A DNA stretch of 64,000 bases from positions 62,001 through 126,000 of the forward strand of contig CAJTFS010000004.1 in NCBI GenBank assembly GCA_910575495.1, written 5' to 3'. The position numbers and the translations under genes are program-made. The DNA comes from Bacteroidales bacterium (lineage in GTDB: Bacteria > Bacteroidota > Bacteroidia > Bacteroidales > Rikenellaceae). Every line of letters begins with the position of its first letter. Within the stretch, counting starts at the first letter, position 1. Under the pieces are notes generated by a model. It was given only the letters and a program-made list of their open reading frames with translations, was not told the DNA's origin and did not search any database. Positions 9,006 through 17,230 of the stretch are shown here, one piece after another.

Positions 9006-10400
9006 TCAGCGTGCCGCAGGCCGGTAAGTGCAAGTGAGTTTCTCGGGCAGAGCTGCGGCCGGATCGCGGCGGCGGACCATAGCCAGGTCGGCGGCCGGGT
9101 CGCCCGTGCCGAAATCGAAGCTGTCGGGCGAACGGAACGTCGCGGGCAGGGCGCCGGAGAATCCGAAGCGGCCGTAGAAGCCGCGGAGCCACTCCCGGCC
9201 CGGCGTGGGGATAAGGATGACGGCGTCGTCGCCGCGTTCGTCGCATTGCCGCAGTGCCTCTGCCATCAGCTGCGACGCCAGACCCCGGTCCCGGAAATCG
9301 GGATGGGTGGCCACTGCATAGATGTAGCTCGTGCGGCCCAGTTCGCTGTCGAACGACAGCACATGAAGCATGGCCGTCAGTCGTCCGTCCTGCTCGGCCG
9401 AGAAGATGCGGCTGCGGTCGTAGTGGCGGATGAGAAAGGCATCGATCAACTCGTCGTCGTCGCCGAAAACCAGCTGCCACAGCTCTTTGCAGGCCGCCTC
9501 GTCGGGTCGGAGCCGGATGGCGGCGAACTTGTGCAGCAGCTCGGCGGGGTGGTAGGAGAGTTTGGCGTGGCGCAGTCCGTCGAGCCCGAGGTCCTCCTCG
9601 CGGTTGATGAACGCGAAACGCTCGGGCAGATGTTCGGCGAAGCACTTGTTGATGATGGTGAAGGCTCCCTCGAAAGCCGTGTCGGCCTTCTCGACGTGGG
9701 TGACGAAGGTGTCGTCGCTCACGGCCGAGCCGTAGGTGAAGGCGGCGAGCCGGTCGCCCACGTAGATGCACCCGCCGCGCAGTCCGAGTTCGTCGAAGTG
9801 GGCGAACGCCCGCTGCATGGCCCGCTGTTCGGCGCAGAGCTCGGAGGTGTGGCCCTCGTGCGCGCGGCGCCATTCGCGCTCGAGGGCCATGCACTCGTCG
9901 AAGCGCCCGGGCGTGAGCTCCTCGTAGCGGTAGTCGGGATATTCGGCCCGGAAGCGGTTGATGTGGTTGCGTTTGGGCTGGTAGTGCTTGCCGGTGAGCG
10001 TGCGCAGGTTGTCGGCGCGGTAGATGTAATCCTCGTAGGCCCGGTCGGAGGCGAACGCGAAAGCACCGGGGCAGGCACGGCGCAACGCGTCGCGGCCCTC
10101 GTCGGTCAGACCGACGAGCCGCAGCCGCTGTCCGAGGCGGAGGGCATCGTCTTCCAGCGCGGGAAGAATCGGGGTGAAGTCGCCGTCGCCCACGGGCTGC
10201 ATGTAGCCGATGCGGGTGCCGCCGTCGATGTGGAACCGGATGACCAGGAATCCCCCGACGACGGCCCAGGCGCTGCGGTAGAGCGGCTGCCAGCAGAACA
10301 TGTTGGCGAAGGCCAGGTCGCAGTTGCGGATGCCCGAAGGCATGGTCAGTCGTTCGATGGCGGCCCGGTCGGCCAGCCGCACGGGGCGGAATTCGATCAT
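9006..10400 (-). CDS. DUF2156-GNAT fusion protein
   Basis: This 464-residue soluble protein appears to join two acyltransferase-type domains. Residues 1 to about 300 match the DUF2156 / lysylphosphatidylglycerol synthase C-terminal family (GKHYQPKRNHINRF, YVGDRLAAFTYG, FAFINREEDLGLDGLRHAKL). Residues from about 305 form a GNAT acetyltransferase domain with SYIYAVATHPDFRDRGLAS (the acetyl-CoA loop region) and GFYGRFGF near the end. No membrane segments are seen. The start overlaps the stop of the preceding membrane protein by four bases (ATGA), so it is the last gene of the nadC operon. An aminoacyl or acyl transfer role is likely from the folds; the substrate is unknown. Confidence 0.8.
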   Translation of the reverse strand: MIEFRPVRLADRAAIERLTMPSGIRNCDLAFANMFCWQPLYRSAWAVVGGFLVIRFHIDGGTRIGYMQPVGDGDFTPILPALEDDALRLGQRLRLVGLTDEGRDALRRACPGAFAFASDRAYEDYIYRADNLRTLTGKHYQPKRNHINRFRAEYPDYRYEELTPGRFDECMALEREWRRAHEGHTSELCAEQRAMQRAFAHFDELGLRGGCIYVGDRLAAFTYGSAVSDDTFVTHVEKADTAFEGAFTIINKCFAEHLPERFAFINREEDLGLDGLRHAKLSYHPAELLHKFAAIRLRPDEAACKELWQLVFGDDDELIDAFLIRHYDRSRIFSAEQDGRLTAMLHVLSFDSELGRTSYIYAVATHPDFRDRGLASQLMAEALRQCDERGDDAVILIPTPGREWLRGFYGRFGFSGALPATFRSPDSFDFGTGDPAADLAMVRRRDPAAALPEKLTCTYRPAAR

Positions 10401-11281
10401 TGTTGTTGCGGTTGTAGGAACGGCTGGAGCTGGCGCATGCGGTGCAGCCCTTCTTCCTGCTCCGGCTTCAGCGGCCTGTCATGCTGCAAATCCGGTGCCT
10501 GCACGGCCGGTTCCGATGCGGAGGAGGATGCTTCCTGCTCCGGTTGGCCGTCGGCCGGCTTCGCGGGGATGTCCCAGCGGATCTCGCCCACGAGGTAGAA
10601 CGGGTTGCTCATGATGAGCTGGGCCTTGCCCGCATAGGCGGTGTAGCAGGCGGCGTCGGCCGGAGCGAGGGGCGCTGCATTGCGGGAGAATCCGCCCCGG
10701 AAGCCGGCGACGCAGAGCGTGCCGACGCCGAAGAAGAGCAGCGTGCTGAAGATGTAGTAGCTCCACCCGGGGTTGAGGATCGATTCGCACCGGTCGCACC
10801 GCCCGAAACTGCTGGTGAGCAGGATCAGGAGCGCCAGGGCGGCCAGCACGAGCGGCCAGTTTTCGCCGATCGTGCGGAAGAGCCCGGGCAGCGCGGCGAA
10901 GTCGATGTCGAAGAGGGCGGCGGCCGTGAAACGCTGCTGTGCGAGGTGGAACCGCACGGCGTCGGCGAGGTTGACGACGATGATCAACACGAAATTGACG
11001 ACCGTGTAGTACCAGAATAGGAGGCGCTGGTACCACCGGCTGCAACAGAACTCGAAGGGCAGGAGCGACAGCAGCACGAAAAGCGCGTCGGCGTAGAGGA
11101 TCGAGCGCGTGTCGAAACGCAGCGAACCGCCTGCCAGCGTGCCGGCCTCGGCCCACCCGATAGGGCCGATGGTCAGGTGGTTGTAGGTGTAGAAGAGCGC
11201 CCGGCAGAGCTGCAGGATGCCGTAGAGCACCAGCAGACGCCGCACCAGCAGTGCCGACGGAGTATGGAGCAGGCGTTGCAT
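10397..11281 (-). CDS. Membrane domain of an LTA synthase-like sulfatase family protein, catalytic domain absent
   Basis: The 294-residue protein has five predicted membrane segments (around LVLYGILQLCRALFY, LYADALFVLLSLLPF, LFWYYTVVNFVLIIVV, WPLVLAALALLILL and YIFSTLLFFGVGTLC). The layout and motifs SLRFDTRSILYADALF and GFRGGFSRNAAPL resemble the N-terminal half of Bacteroidota LTA synthase/sulfatase family proteins. Those continue into a periplasmic alkaline-phosphatase-fold domain; here the protein instead ends in a Gln/Glu/Pro-rich tail of about 50 residues. The start overlaps the nadC stop by one base and the stop overlaps the next gene by four, so no catalytic domain can follow. Either a fixed truncation or a membrane partner in its own right. 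Confidence 0.65.
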   Translation of the reverse strand: MQRLLHTPSALLVRRLLVLYGILQLCRALFYTYNHLTIGPIGWAEAGTLAGGSLRFDTRSILYADALFVLLSLLPFEFCCSRWYQRLLFWYYTVVNFVLIIVVNLADAVRFHLAQQRFTAAALFDIDFAALPGLFRTIGENWPLVLAALALLILLTSSFGRCDRCESILNPGWSYYIFSTLLFFGVGTLCVAGFRGGFSRNAAPLAPADAACYTAYAGKAQLIMSNPFYLVGEIRWDIPAKPADGQPEQEASSSASEPAVQAPDLQHDRPLKPEQEEGLHRMRQLQPFLQPQQQ

Positions 11282-12135
11282 CACTCGCAGGCTTTGAGCG
11301 ACATGTCGAGCGACTTGATCCGGTGGGTCAGCGCCCCGACGGAGATGAAGTCGACGCCGCATTCGGCGTAGTCGCGCAGGTTGTCGAGCGTGATGCCGCC
11401 GCTCGATTCGGTTTCGCAGCGCCCGGCCACCTTGCGCACGGCTTCGCGCGTGAGTTCGGGCGTGAAGTTGTCGAACATGATGCGGTCGACGCCTCCGGCG
11501 GCGAAGACTTCGTCGATGTCCTCCAGCGTGCGGACCTCGCATTCGATGGGGATCGTCTTGCCCTTGGCCGCCAGGTATTCGCGGGCGCCGCGGATGGCGC
11601 TGCGGATGCCGCCGGCAAAGTCGATGTGGTTGTCCTTCAGCAGGATCATGTCGAAAAGACCCATGCGGTGGTTCTCACCGCCGCCGATCTTCACGGCCAT
11701 CTTGTCGAGCACGCGCATGCCCGGCGTGGTCTTGCGGGTGTCGAGCACGCGGGTGCGGAGGCCTTCGAGGCGGGCGACGTAAACGGCCGTCTGCGTGGCC
11801 ACGCCGCTCATGCGCTGCATGATGTTGAGCAGGATGCGCTCGGCCTGCAGCAGCGAGCGCAGGCGCCCCGAGACGTAGAACGCCACGTCGCCCGGCCGCA
11901 CGCGATCGCCGTCGCGGAGCAGCTGTTCGAATTTCACGGCGGGGTCGAGCCGGCGCAGCACCAGTTCGGCGATCTCGATGCCGGCGATGGTTCCCTCCTC
12001 CTTGCAGAGCAGGCGCATGCGGCCCTGTTCGTCGGCCGGGATGCAGCAGAGCGAGGTGTGGTCGCCGTCGCCGATGTCTTCCTTGATGCAAAGTTCGACA
12101 AGTTCGTCGACGAAGGGTTTGTATTCGGGTTTCAT
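11281..12135 (-). CDS. nadC: Nicotinate-nucleotide pyrophosphorylase (quinolinate phosphoribosyltransferase)
   Basis: This 284-residue enzyme converts quinolinate and PRPP to nicotinate mononucleotide in NAD synthesis. Present are the N-terminal DIGDGDHTS, the family motifs RILLNIMQRMSGVATQT and LDTRKTTPGMRVLDK, the Lys/His segment GGGENHRMGLFDMILLKDNH cut here at 20 residues, and the C-terminal ESSGGITLDN and DFISVGALTH. Length is normal. The next gene starts on its stop codon (TGATG). nadA and nadB are not in the window; nadE lies about 11 kb away. Confidence 0.96.
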   Translation of the reverse strand: MKPEYKPFVDELVELCIKEDIGDGDHTSLCCIPADEQGRMRLLCKEEGTIAGIEIAELVLRRLDPAVKFEQLLRDGDRVRPGDVAFYVSGRLRSLLQAERILLNIMQRMSGVATQTAVYVARLEGLRTRVLDTRKTTPGMRVLDKMAVKIGGGENHRMGLFDMILLKDNHIDFAGGIRSAIRGAREYLAAKGKTIPIECEVRTLEDIDEVFAAGGVDRIMFDNFTPELTREAVRKVAGRCETESSGGITLDNLRDYAECGVDFISVGALTHRIKSLDMSLKACE

Positions 12136-12151
12136 ATCGTTGGGTTTTGGA

Positions 12152-12676
12152 TTATTCGAGCATGCGGCCCTCGTATTCGACGCGGTAGGAGCCCAGTTTC
12201 GGGACGTTGCACGTGAAACTGATGCGGCAGAGGGTGTTGTCGATGGTGCCCTGCACGTCGGTGAGCGTGTAGGAGGGGAAATCTTTCCAGGCATACCCCC
12301 CCCCGACGGCGTTGGGTATGGAGACCTGCGGCACGACGCTCGGAAGGGCGAACGAGAGCGAAGCGCCCGTGCCGGGAGTGTAGGGCTGGGCATAAAGACG
12401 CATCTCCATGGCCGGCATGGCCGCGGCGAAGCGCGTGCGGTGCATGTAGAGCGTGAAGTCGCGCAGTCCGGCGAACTCGAAGTCGGACTGGGGATCGACG
12501 TAGACGTCGCCGTCGGCCGACGTGACGGTCGAGGTGCCGAGGAAATGGATGTTGCTGCCGGTCAGGGAGCCGTTCTCGACCTTGGTGTTCTCGGCCGCGA
12601 AGCGGGGCTGGTCGTCGTTGTCGTTGCAGGCGGCCAGCACGAGTGCCGCACATGCGCACAGGAGGAGTTTTTTCAT
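12152..12676 (-). CDS. Small lipoprotein of unknown function, partner of the TonB-dependent receptor
   Basis: The 174-residue protein begins with a signal peptide and lipobox (LVLAAC) followed by NDNDD, an acidic run like the Bacteroidota surface-export signal. The rest is predicted to be mostly beta strand, with no motif I can assign. It starts one base after the stop of the TonB-dependent receptor and ends 16 bases before nadC. Position and type suggest an outer-membrane accessory lipoprotein that captures the same ligand as the receptor; this is inference. Confidence 0.8.
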   Translation of the reverse strand: MKKLLLCACAALVLAACNDNDDQPRFAAENTKVENGSLTGSNIHFLGTSTVTSADGDVYVDPQSDFEFAGLRDFTLYMHRTRFAAAMPAMEMRLYAQPYTPGTGASLSFALPSVVPQVSIPNAVGGGYAWKDFPSYTLTDVQGTIDNTLCRISFTCNVPKLGSYRVEYEGRMLE

Positions 12677-12677
12677 G

Positions 12678-15137
12678 TCAGTCGATATTGATGGATAGGG
12701 TGATTCCGAAGGTGCGGGGCCGTCCGCGCTGGACGAACTCGCGGCCCATGGATTTGAAATAGAAGACGTCGTATTGCTCGCCGCCGAGGTTGCGGCCCCA
12801 GAGGTCGAGGGCGTAGCGGCGCTGTTCGAGACGCACCGAGGCGTCGGCCAGCAGATAGAAAGGCTGCGAGAGGGTGTTGGTCTCGTTCCAGCGGATGCGG
12901 CCGGCACCCCGGGCTCCGGCGCGCAAGACGATGTCGCCGAGCCACTCCACGCCCGTGGAAATGCTCCACTCGCCGCCCAGCGAGAGGGTGTGTTCGGGCG
13001 CATAGGGCACGCGGTTGCCGGCGTAGTCGTTGCGGCCGTCGTCGTAGCGGATGAAGCGGGCGTCGGTGTAGCCGTAGGCGGCGTCGAAGACCAGGTTGTT
13101 GCGGGGCACGATCAGCAGCGCGAGTTCGCCGCCCAGCGAACGCGAACGCCCGGCGTTGGTCATCATGCGGCCGGTGGCGCTGCCGTCGGGGAAGACGGTG
13201 AGCTGCTGGTTGCGGCAGTCGATGAAGAAGAGGGCGAAATCGCCCCGCACGATCCCCTCGCAGCAGGAGAAATGGCCGCCGGCTTCGTAGCTCCAGCCAT
13301 ACTCGGGCTTGTAGGACATGCGTGCAGGGTCGACGGTGTCGACGCCCGAGAGCATGCGGGCCTTGAGCTTCTCCTGGAGGATGTCGGAAAAGAGCTGGGT
13401 GTTGAATCCGCCCGCCTTGTAGCCTTTGGCGACGGAGACGTAGAGGTTGCGCCCCTCGTCGAACGAATAGGTGACCGAGAACCGGGGCAAGGGCTCGAAC
13501 CACGACCGGGTGAGTACATCGCTGTCGTCGATCGAGGCCCTGACGGGCTGCGGAGCCGCACCCTCGATGCCGAGGCGGTAGTCGAAGTCGGTGCGGCTGC
13601 GGTAGCGGAGCCGTGCATGCTCGAAGTCGAGGCGCAGGCCGGCGGCGAACCGCCAGCGTCCGACGACGAAGGCCGATTCGTGGTAGAGGGCGGCGCCGAA
13701 CGAAGGATTGCGGAAGTCGGAGGCCAGCAGCAGCTCCTCGGCGTCGCTTTCGTAGCGCAGGGCCGGGCTGACGTTGGCGTTTTTGAGGATGAGCTCCTCG
13801 ATGCCGGTGCGTTTGAAGCGGACGGGCGCCTGCATCGTCGAGCGGCGGTAGAAACCGAAAGCCCCGACGAGCCAGCGGTAGCGCCCCTCCTCGTGCGACC
13901 GGACGACCACTTCCTGCGAGAGGGTGTGTTCGGTGCGGGCCTGGCGCAGCGTGAAGTAGGAGAGGGGCAGGAAATCCTGGTCGAGGGTCATGGCGTCGTC
14001 GGAGTAGCTGTAGGCCGTGATCGACGAAATGGAGCAGGCGGCAGCGTCGCGGCGGACCGTGAGGCCGTTGCTCAGGGCCGTGCGGCGGTAGCCCGACGGG
14101 TCGTTGTAGCGGATTTCGCCGGGGCGGATGACCGTCTCGCCGTCGCGGACGATCTCCGGGCCGATGTAGGCGTAGGGGTAGCCCCCCTGGTCGAGGAGCG
14201 AAAAGGCGAACGTGTTGTCGATGCGCACGCCCCGGTTGCCGCGCCACTGGAACCGGAGGCGCCCGCCGCCCGATGTCTCGCTGTCGCACGGACGCCCGGT
14301 GGCGAGGTTCTCGAAAAAGCCGTCCGACCGGGTGCAGAAGCCCGAGAGCGCCAATCCGATGTCGCCGCCGAAGCGGTGGTAGGTCGAAGCGCGCAGCCGC
14401 CAGGTGTTGCCGCTGCCGTATTCGGCCAGCAGACGCGTTCCCTGGTAGGCGAGGGGCGAGAGGGTGTGGATGTTCATCACGCCGCCCATCGTGTTGCGCC
14501 CGTAGAGCGTCGACTGGGGGCCGCGCAGGATTTCGATGCGCTCGATGTCGGCCAGCTCGGTGTCGTAGCAGTCCTTGTTGAGGATCGGCACGTTGTCGAC
14601 GTTCATGCCCATGACGGGCTGGTCGATGCGGGCGCCGAGACCGCGCACGTAGATCGAGGAGGTCATGCGCGAGCCGTAGTCGGGGATGTGGAGGTTGGGA
14701 ACGCGCTGCGAAAGCTGCTTGACGGCGTCGATGTGCTTCTGTGCGACGGCCCGGCGGCCGAAGACGGTGGCGGCCACGGGCTGCGAGCGCAGCGCGGTGC
14801 CCTGCTTGATGGCGGTGACCTGCACGTCGTCGACCACGATTGCGGTGTCGATGGCGGAGTCTTCTTCCGTCGAGCGGTGTTCTTCGTCGGCTTTGTTTGC
14901 TGTGTTTCCGGCTGCAAGACGCCTTTCTGCCTTGCTTTCTTCCGCAACGATGTGTGCTGCCGCGGTTTCGCCGGCTCCGGTGCTTCTTGCGACGTGACGG
15001 TTTGCAGCAAAACTCAGTTCTGCAACGATACTCCGCCTCTCGGCGACGTCTGTGCCTGCAACGACGCTTCCCCCGGCCGGCCGTGCGGCGAGGGGTGCTG
15101 CGAGGAGCAGACAGAGCATGGGAAGCAGGCGGGGCAT
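12678..15137 (-). CDS. TonB-dependent outer-membrane receptor
   Basis: The 819-residue receptor imports an unknown ligand through the outer membrane. After a signal peptide there is an unusual Ala/Glu-rich stretch to about residue 95, then a TonB-box-like IVVDDVQVTAI, the plug domain (VPNLHIPDYGSRMTSSIYVRG, IERIEILRGPQSTLYGRNTMGG) and a 22-strand-type barrel ending in GRPRTFGITLSINID with the usual aromatic-poor C-terminus. It lacks the carboxypeptidase-like N-terminal domain of SusC proteins and no SusD gene is adjacent, so it resembles siderophore, heme or vitamin receptors more than glycan transporters. It follows rlmH by one base. Confidence 0.93.
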   Translation of the reverse strand: MPRLLPMLCLLLAAPLAARPAGGSVVAGTDVAERRSIVAELSFAANRHVARSTGAGETAAAHIVAEESKAERRLAAGNTANKADEEHRSTEEDSAIDTAIVVDDVQVTAIKQGTALRSQPVAATVFGRRAVAQKHIDAVKQLSQRVPNLHIPDYGSRMTSSIYVRGLGARIDQPVMGMNVDNVPILNKDCYDTELADIERIEILRGPQSTLYGRNTMGGVMNIHTLSPLAYQGTRLLAEYGSGNTWRLRASTYHRFGGDIGLALSGFCTRSDGFFENLATGRPCDSETSGGGRLRFQWRGNRGVRIDNTFAFSLLDQGGYPYAYIGPEIVRDGETVIRPGEIRYNDPSGYRRTALSNGLTVRRDAAACSISSITAYSYSDDAMTLDQDFLPLSYFTLRQARTEHTLSQEVVVRSHEEGRYRWLVGAFGFYRRSTMQAPVRFKRTGIEELILKNANVSPALRYESDAEELLLASDFRNPSFGAALYHESAFVVGRWRFAAGLRLDFEHARLRYRSRTDFDYRLGIEGAAPQPVRASIDDSDVLTRSWFEPLPRFSVTYSFDEGRNLYVSVAKGYKAGGFNTQLFSDILQEKLKARMLSGVDTVDPARMSYKPEYGWSYEAGGHFSCCEGIVRGDFALFFIDCRNQQLTVFPDGSATGRMMTNAGRSRSLGGELALLIVPRNNLVFDAAYGYTDARFIRYDDGRNDYAGNRVPYAPEHTLSLGGEWSISTGVEWLGDIVLRAGARGAGRIRWNETNTLSQPFYLLADASVRLEQRRYALDLWGRNLGGEQYDVFYFKSMGREFVQRGRPRTFGITLSINID

Positions 15138-15138
15138 C

Positions 15139-15612
15139 TTATTCGTGGTGGTAGGGTTCGTTGTTGAGGATGGTGAAGGCGCGGTAGAGCTGCTCGGCGA
15201 AGAGCGCCCGCACGATCTGGTGCGAGAAAGTCATGCGCGAGAGCGAGAGCCGCGCATCGGCCCGGGCGTAGACCTCGTCGGAGAAGCCGTAGGGGCCGCC
15301 GATGACCAGCACCATGCGCTTGACGCCGCTGTTCATGCGTTTCTGCATCCAGTAGGCGAATTCCACCGAACGCATCTCCTCGCCGCGCTCGTCGAGCAGC
15401 GCCACGAAGTCGCTGTCGGCGATCTGCCGCAGGATGGCGGCCCCCTCGGCGGCGGCCTGCTGGCGGGTCGTCAGTTTGCGGGTGTCGCGCACGTCGGGCA
15501 GGACCGTGACGCGGAAGCGGCAATAATGGCTCACGCGTCTGGCGTACATCTCCACCAGCGCGGCCACCTCCTTGGAGTCGGTTTTGCCTATGACGAGCAG
15601 TTCGAGAGTCAT
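15139..15612 (-). CDS. rlmH: 23S rRNA pseudouridine-1915 N3-methyltransferase
   Basis: This 157-residue SPOUT-class methyltransferase modifies pseudouridine 1915 in helix 69 of 23S rRNA using SAM. The knotted SAM site is visible as VLVIGGPYGFSDEV, followed by LSLSRMTFSHQIVRALFAEQLYRA and a C-terminal EPYHHE, all characteristic. Length equals the family norm. The upstream gap to the GH2-like gene carries an AT-rich repeat arm, and the TonB-dependent receptor begins one base after the stop. Confidence 0.97.
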   Translation of the reverse strand: MTLELLVIGKTDSKEVAALVEMYARRVSHYCRFRVTVLPDVRDTRKLTTRQQAAAEGAAILRQIADSDFVALLDERGEEMRSVEFAYWMQKRMNSGVKRMVLVIGGPYGFSDEVYARADARLSLSRMTFSHQIVRALFAEQLYRAFTILNNEPYHHE

Positions 15613-15614
15613 TG

Positions 15615-15662
15615 CCTGAGGTGAAAAGTGAAAGGTGAAAAGCGGAAGGTCGGCGGTGAAAG
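15615..15662. repeat. AT-rich arm between rlmH and the GH2-like gene
   Basis: The run aggtgaaaagtgaaaggtga and its continuation belongs to the same family as the arms at 25629, 26964 and 20209. It lies just upstream of the rlmH start on the minus strand. A GC-rich tail containing a C9 run follows. Confidence 0.5.
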
Positions 15663-15707
15663 GCGCCGGTCCGGACCCCCCCCCTGCTTGTTCGACCGTC
15701 GCTTGGT

Positions 15708-17024
15708 TCAGAGATCGCTGTTCCACTCTCCGTCGGCATCGACGCAGAGCACCGGCCGGTCGTGTTCGACCGACTTGAGCCACTGGTAGGCCTTGTACAT
15801 GCAGTAGCCGTTGCCCGCTTCGCCGCCCAGGATGTAGGCCGCCACGCAGGTGTGGTTGCGCGAGCGGTAGTACATGGCCTTGACCCGTTCGAGGTATTCG
15901 TCGGCCAGCGCCGGGTCGTTGGAGGGCGTGCCGCCCACGCGGCGGTCGGTGCGGCGCTCGGGGGCGTGGATGTTGGCCCGGTCGAGCACGTGGAGTCCCA
16001 GTTCGTCGCAGAGTCCGTAGAACCATTCGGGCTGGGGGTAGTCGGGCGCCACGGCGTTGTAGCCCTCCTTGCGGAGCGCGAGCAGCCGGGCGGAGGTCGT
16101 CTTGACGTCGGTGTCGGCATTGTAGCGGCAGGCGTTGAGCTTGAGGGGCTTGCCCAGGCGTGTGAGCTGTCCGTCGACCAGCGCGGTCTTGCCGAAGCCG
16201 ATCTTCAGCGGCATATATTCCTTGTAGGTGCCGTTGCGGCGCGTGAAGAGCATCACCTTATAGAGCGGCGGGTTCTTGGCCGAGGGCTCCCACTTGTTTT
16301 CGAAGGCGTGGTAGATGAAAGGCGTGAAGCGCACCGTGTCGGTCGAGCGGCCCGGGATCGTCACCTCGCGGATGTTGAACTCCAGCAGCTTGCCCTGCGG
16401 CGAATAGATGTCGTAGCCCACCTCGACCTTCTCGTCGTAGTTGAACATGTTCTGCGCCACGATCTTCAGATCGAGCATCGCGAAGTTGCGGCCCAGGGTG
16501 TCGGGCACCAGAGCGATCTCGAAGTCGCGGATCGAACGTTTGTTCTGGTAGTAGAGGTAGCTGTTGGCGAACGGCTCGGAACGCGTGGGATGCGGTGCGT
16601 CGAGCCGGTCGCGGCCGCTGCGCAGCAGCAGCTTGAAGTCGTTGGCGCCCTGGCGGATGTAAGGCGTGATGTCGAACTCGGCGGGTGTCAGCGGATCGTC
16701 GATCTCGGCCGCCTGCCGGTCGTTGATCCACAGCGAGCAGGCCGAGCCCGGATTCTCCAGATGGAGGTAGACGCAGCCGTCGGTCCAGGCATAGGGAATC
16801 TCGATCTGCTGCTCCAGCACGGCGCTGAGGGGCCCTTCGGCGACGATGCTCGTCTTGGGCCGGAAGTCGATGGTATGGCCCGACGCAGCGCGGTTGCGGG
16901 CTTCGGCGTCGTGGCGCGTGTCGTAAGGAACGGCCTCCGTGCGGTGGATGCGGGCGCTCTCCTGGGCCCGGGCGCCGGCCAGGGCGAGAAGCGCAGCACA
17001 AAGCAATATGGAATGTTTCATCAT
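15708..17024 (-). CDS. Glycoside hydrolase family 2-like protein lacking the C-terminal half of the catalytic barrel
   Basis: The 438-residue secreted protein (signal peptide ending ALAGARA) has the GH2 order: a beta-sandwich sugar-binding domain (EIPYAWTDGCVYLHLENPG, WINDRQAAEIDDPLTPAEF), an immunoglobulin-like domain, and the start of a TIM barrel (LRKEGYNAVAPDYPQPEWFY). The acid/base Glu region reads YILGGEAGNG where LacZ-type enzymes have LGNESG, so the Asn before Glu is Gly. The chain then stops soon after DRPVLCVDADGEWNSD, before the segment that would carry the nucleophile Glu. It may be a carbohydrate-binding pseudoenzyme or a stable truncation. It is the first gene of the minus-strand operon. 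Confidence 0.8.
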   Translation of the reverse strand: MMKHSILLCAALLALAGARAQESARIHRTEAVPYDTRHDAEARNRAASGHTIDFRPKTSIVAEGPLSAVLEQQIEIPYAWTDGCVYLHLENPGSACSLWINDRQAAEIDDPLTPAEFDITPYIRQGANDFKLLLRSGRDRLDAPHPTRSEPFANSYLYYQNKRSIRDFEIALVPDTLGRNFAMLDLKIVAQNMFNYDEKVEVGYDIYSPQGKLLEFNIREVTIPGRSTDTVRFTPFIYHAFENKWEPSAKNPPLYKVMLFTRRNGTYKEYMPLKIGFGKTALVDGQLTRLGKPLKLNACRYNADTDVKTTSARLLALRKEGYNAVAPDYPQPEWFYGLCDELGLHVLDRANIHAPERRTDRRVGGTPSNDPALADEYLERVKAMYYRSRNHTCVAAYILGGEAGNGYCMYKAYQWLKSVEHDRPVLCVDADGEWNSDL

Positions 17025-17156
17025 AACTTATGATCGTCCGGGCGAAAAGCGGGAAGCACAACTTCCGAAAGAGCTCCGGAACCGGCCGGCCGGAAGTTTC
17101 CGGCGCGGACTTTCCGCCTTCCGGCTTCGGCCTTTCGCCTTGTTGCATATGCCCGA

Positions 17157-17187
17157 CAAAGGTAGTTTTTTTTTGACAAATCGCAAA
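17157..17187 (-). promoter_or_regulatory. Promoter of the GH2-like/rlmH/nadC operon
   Basis: On the minus strand TTTG (17187-17184) and TACCTTTG (17164-17157) are 19 bases apart, matching the Bacteroidota sigma-70-type consensus. The predicted leader to the GH2-like start is about 125 bases. The element overlaps the divergent asnS promoter. Confidence 0.65.
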
Positions 17188-17202
17188 TAACGACTATCTT
17201 TG
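17171..17202 (+). promoter_or_regulatory. asnS promoter
   Basis: TTTTG (17171-17175) and TATCTTTG (17195-17202) are 19 bases apart, a close match to the Bacteroidota TTTG/TAnnTTTG promoter. The expected transcript start lies about 20 bases before the asnS ATG, giving a very short leader. Confidence 0.75.
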
Positions 17203-17230
17203 TGAATTCGGATAAGCATAACATATTGTC

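Noticed and set aside
10397..11281. Frameshift as the reason for the missing sulfatase domain
   Set aside because: The DNA directly downstream is fully used by the DUF2156-GNAT gene, and no sulfatase-like sequence appears in another frame.
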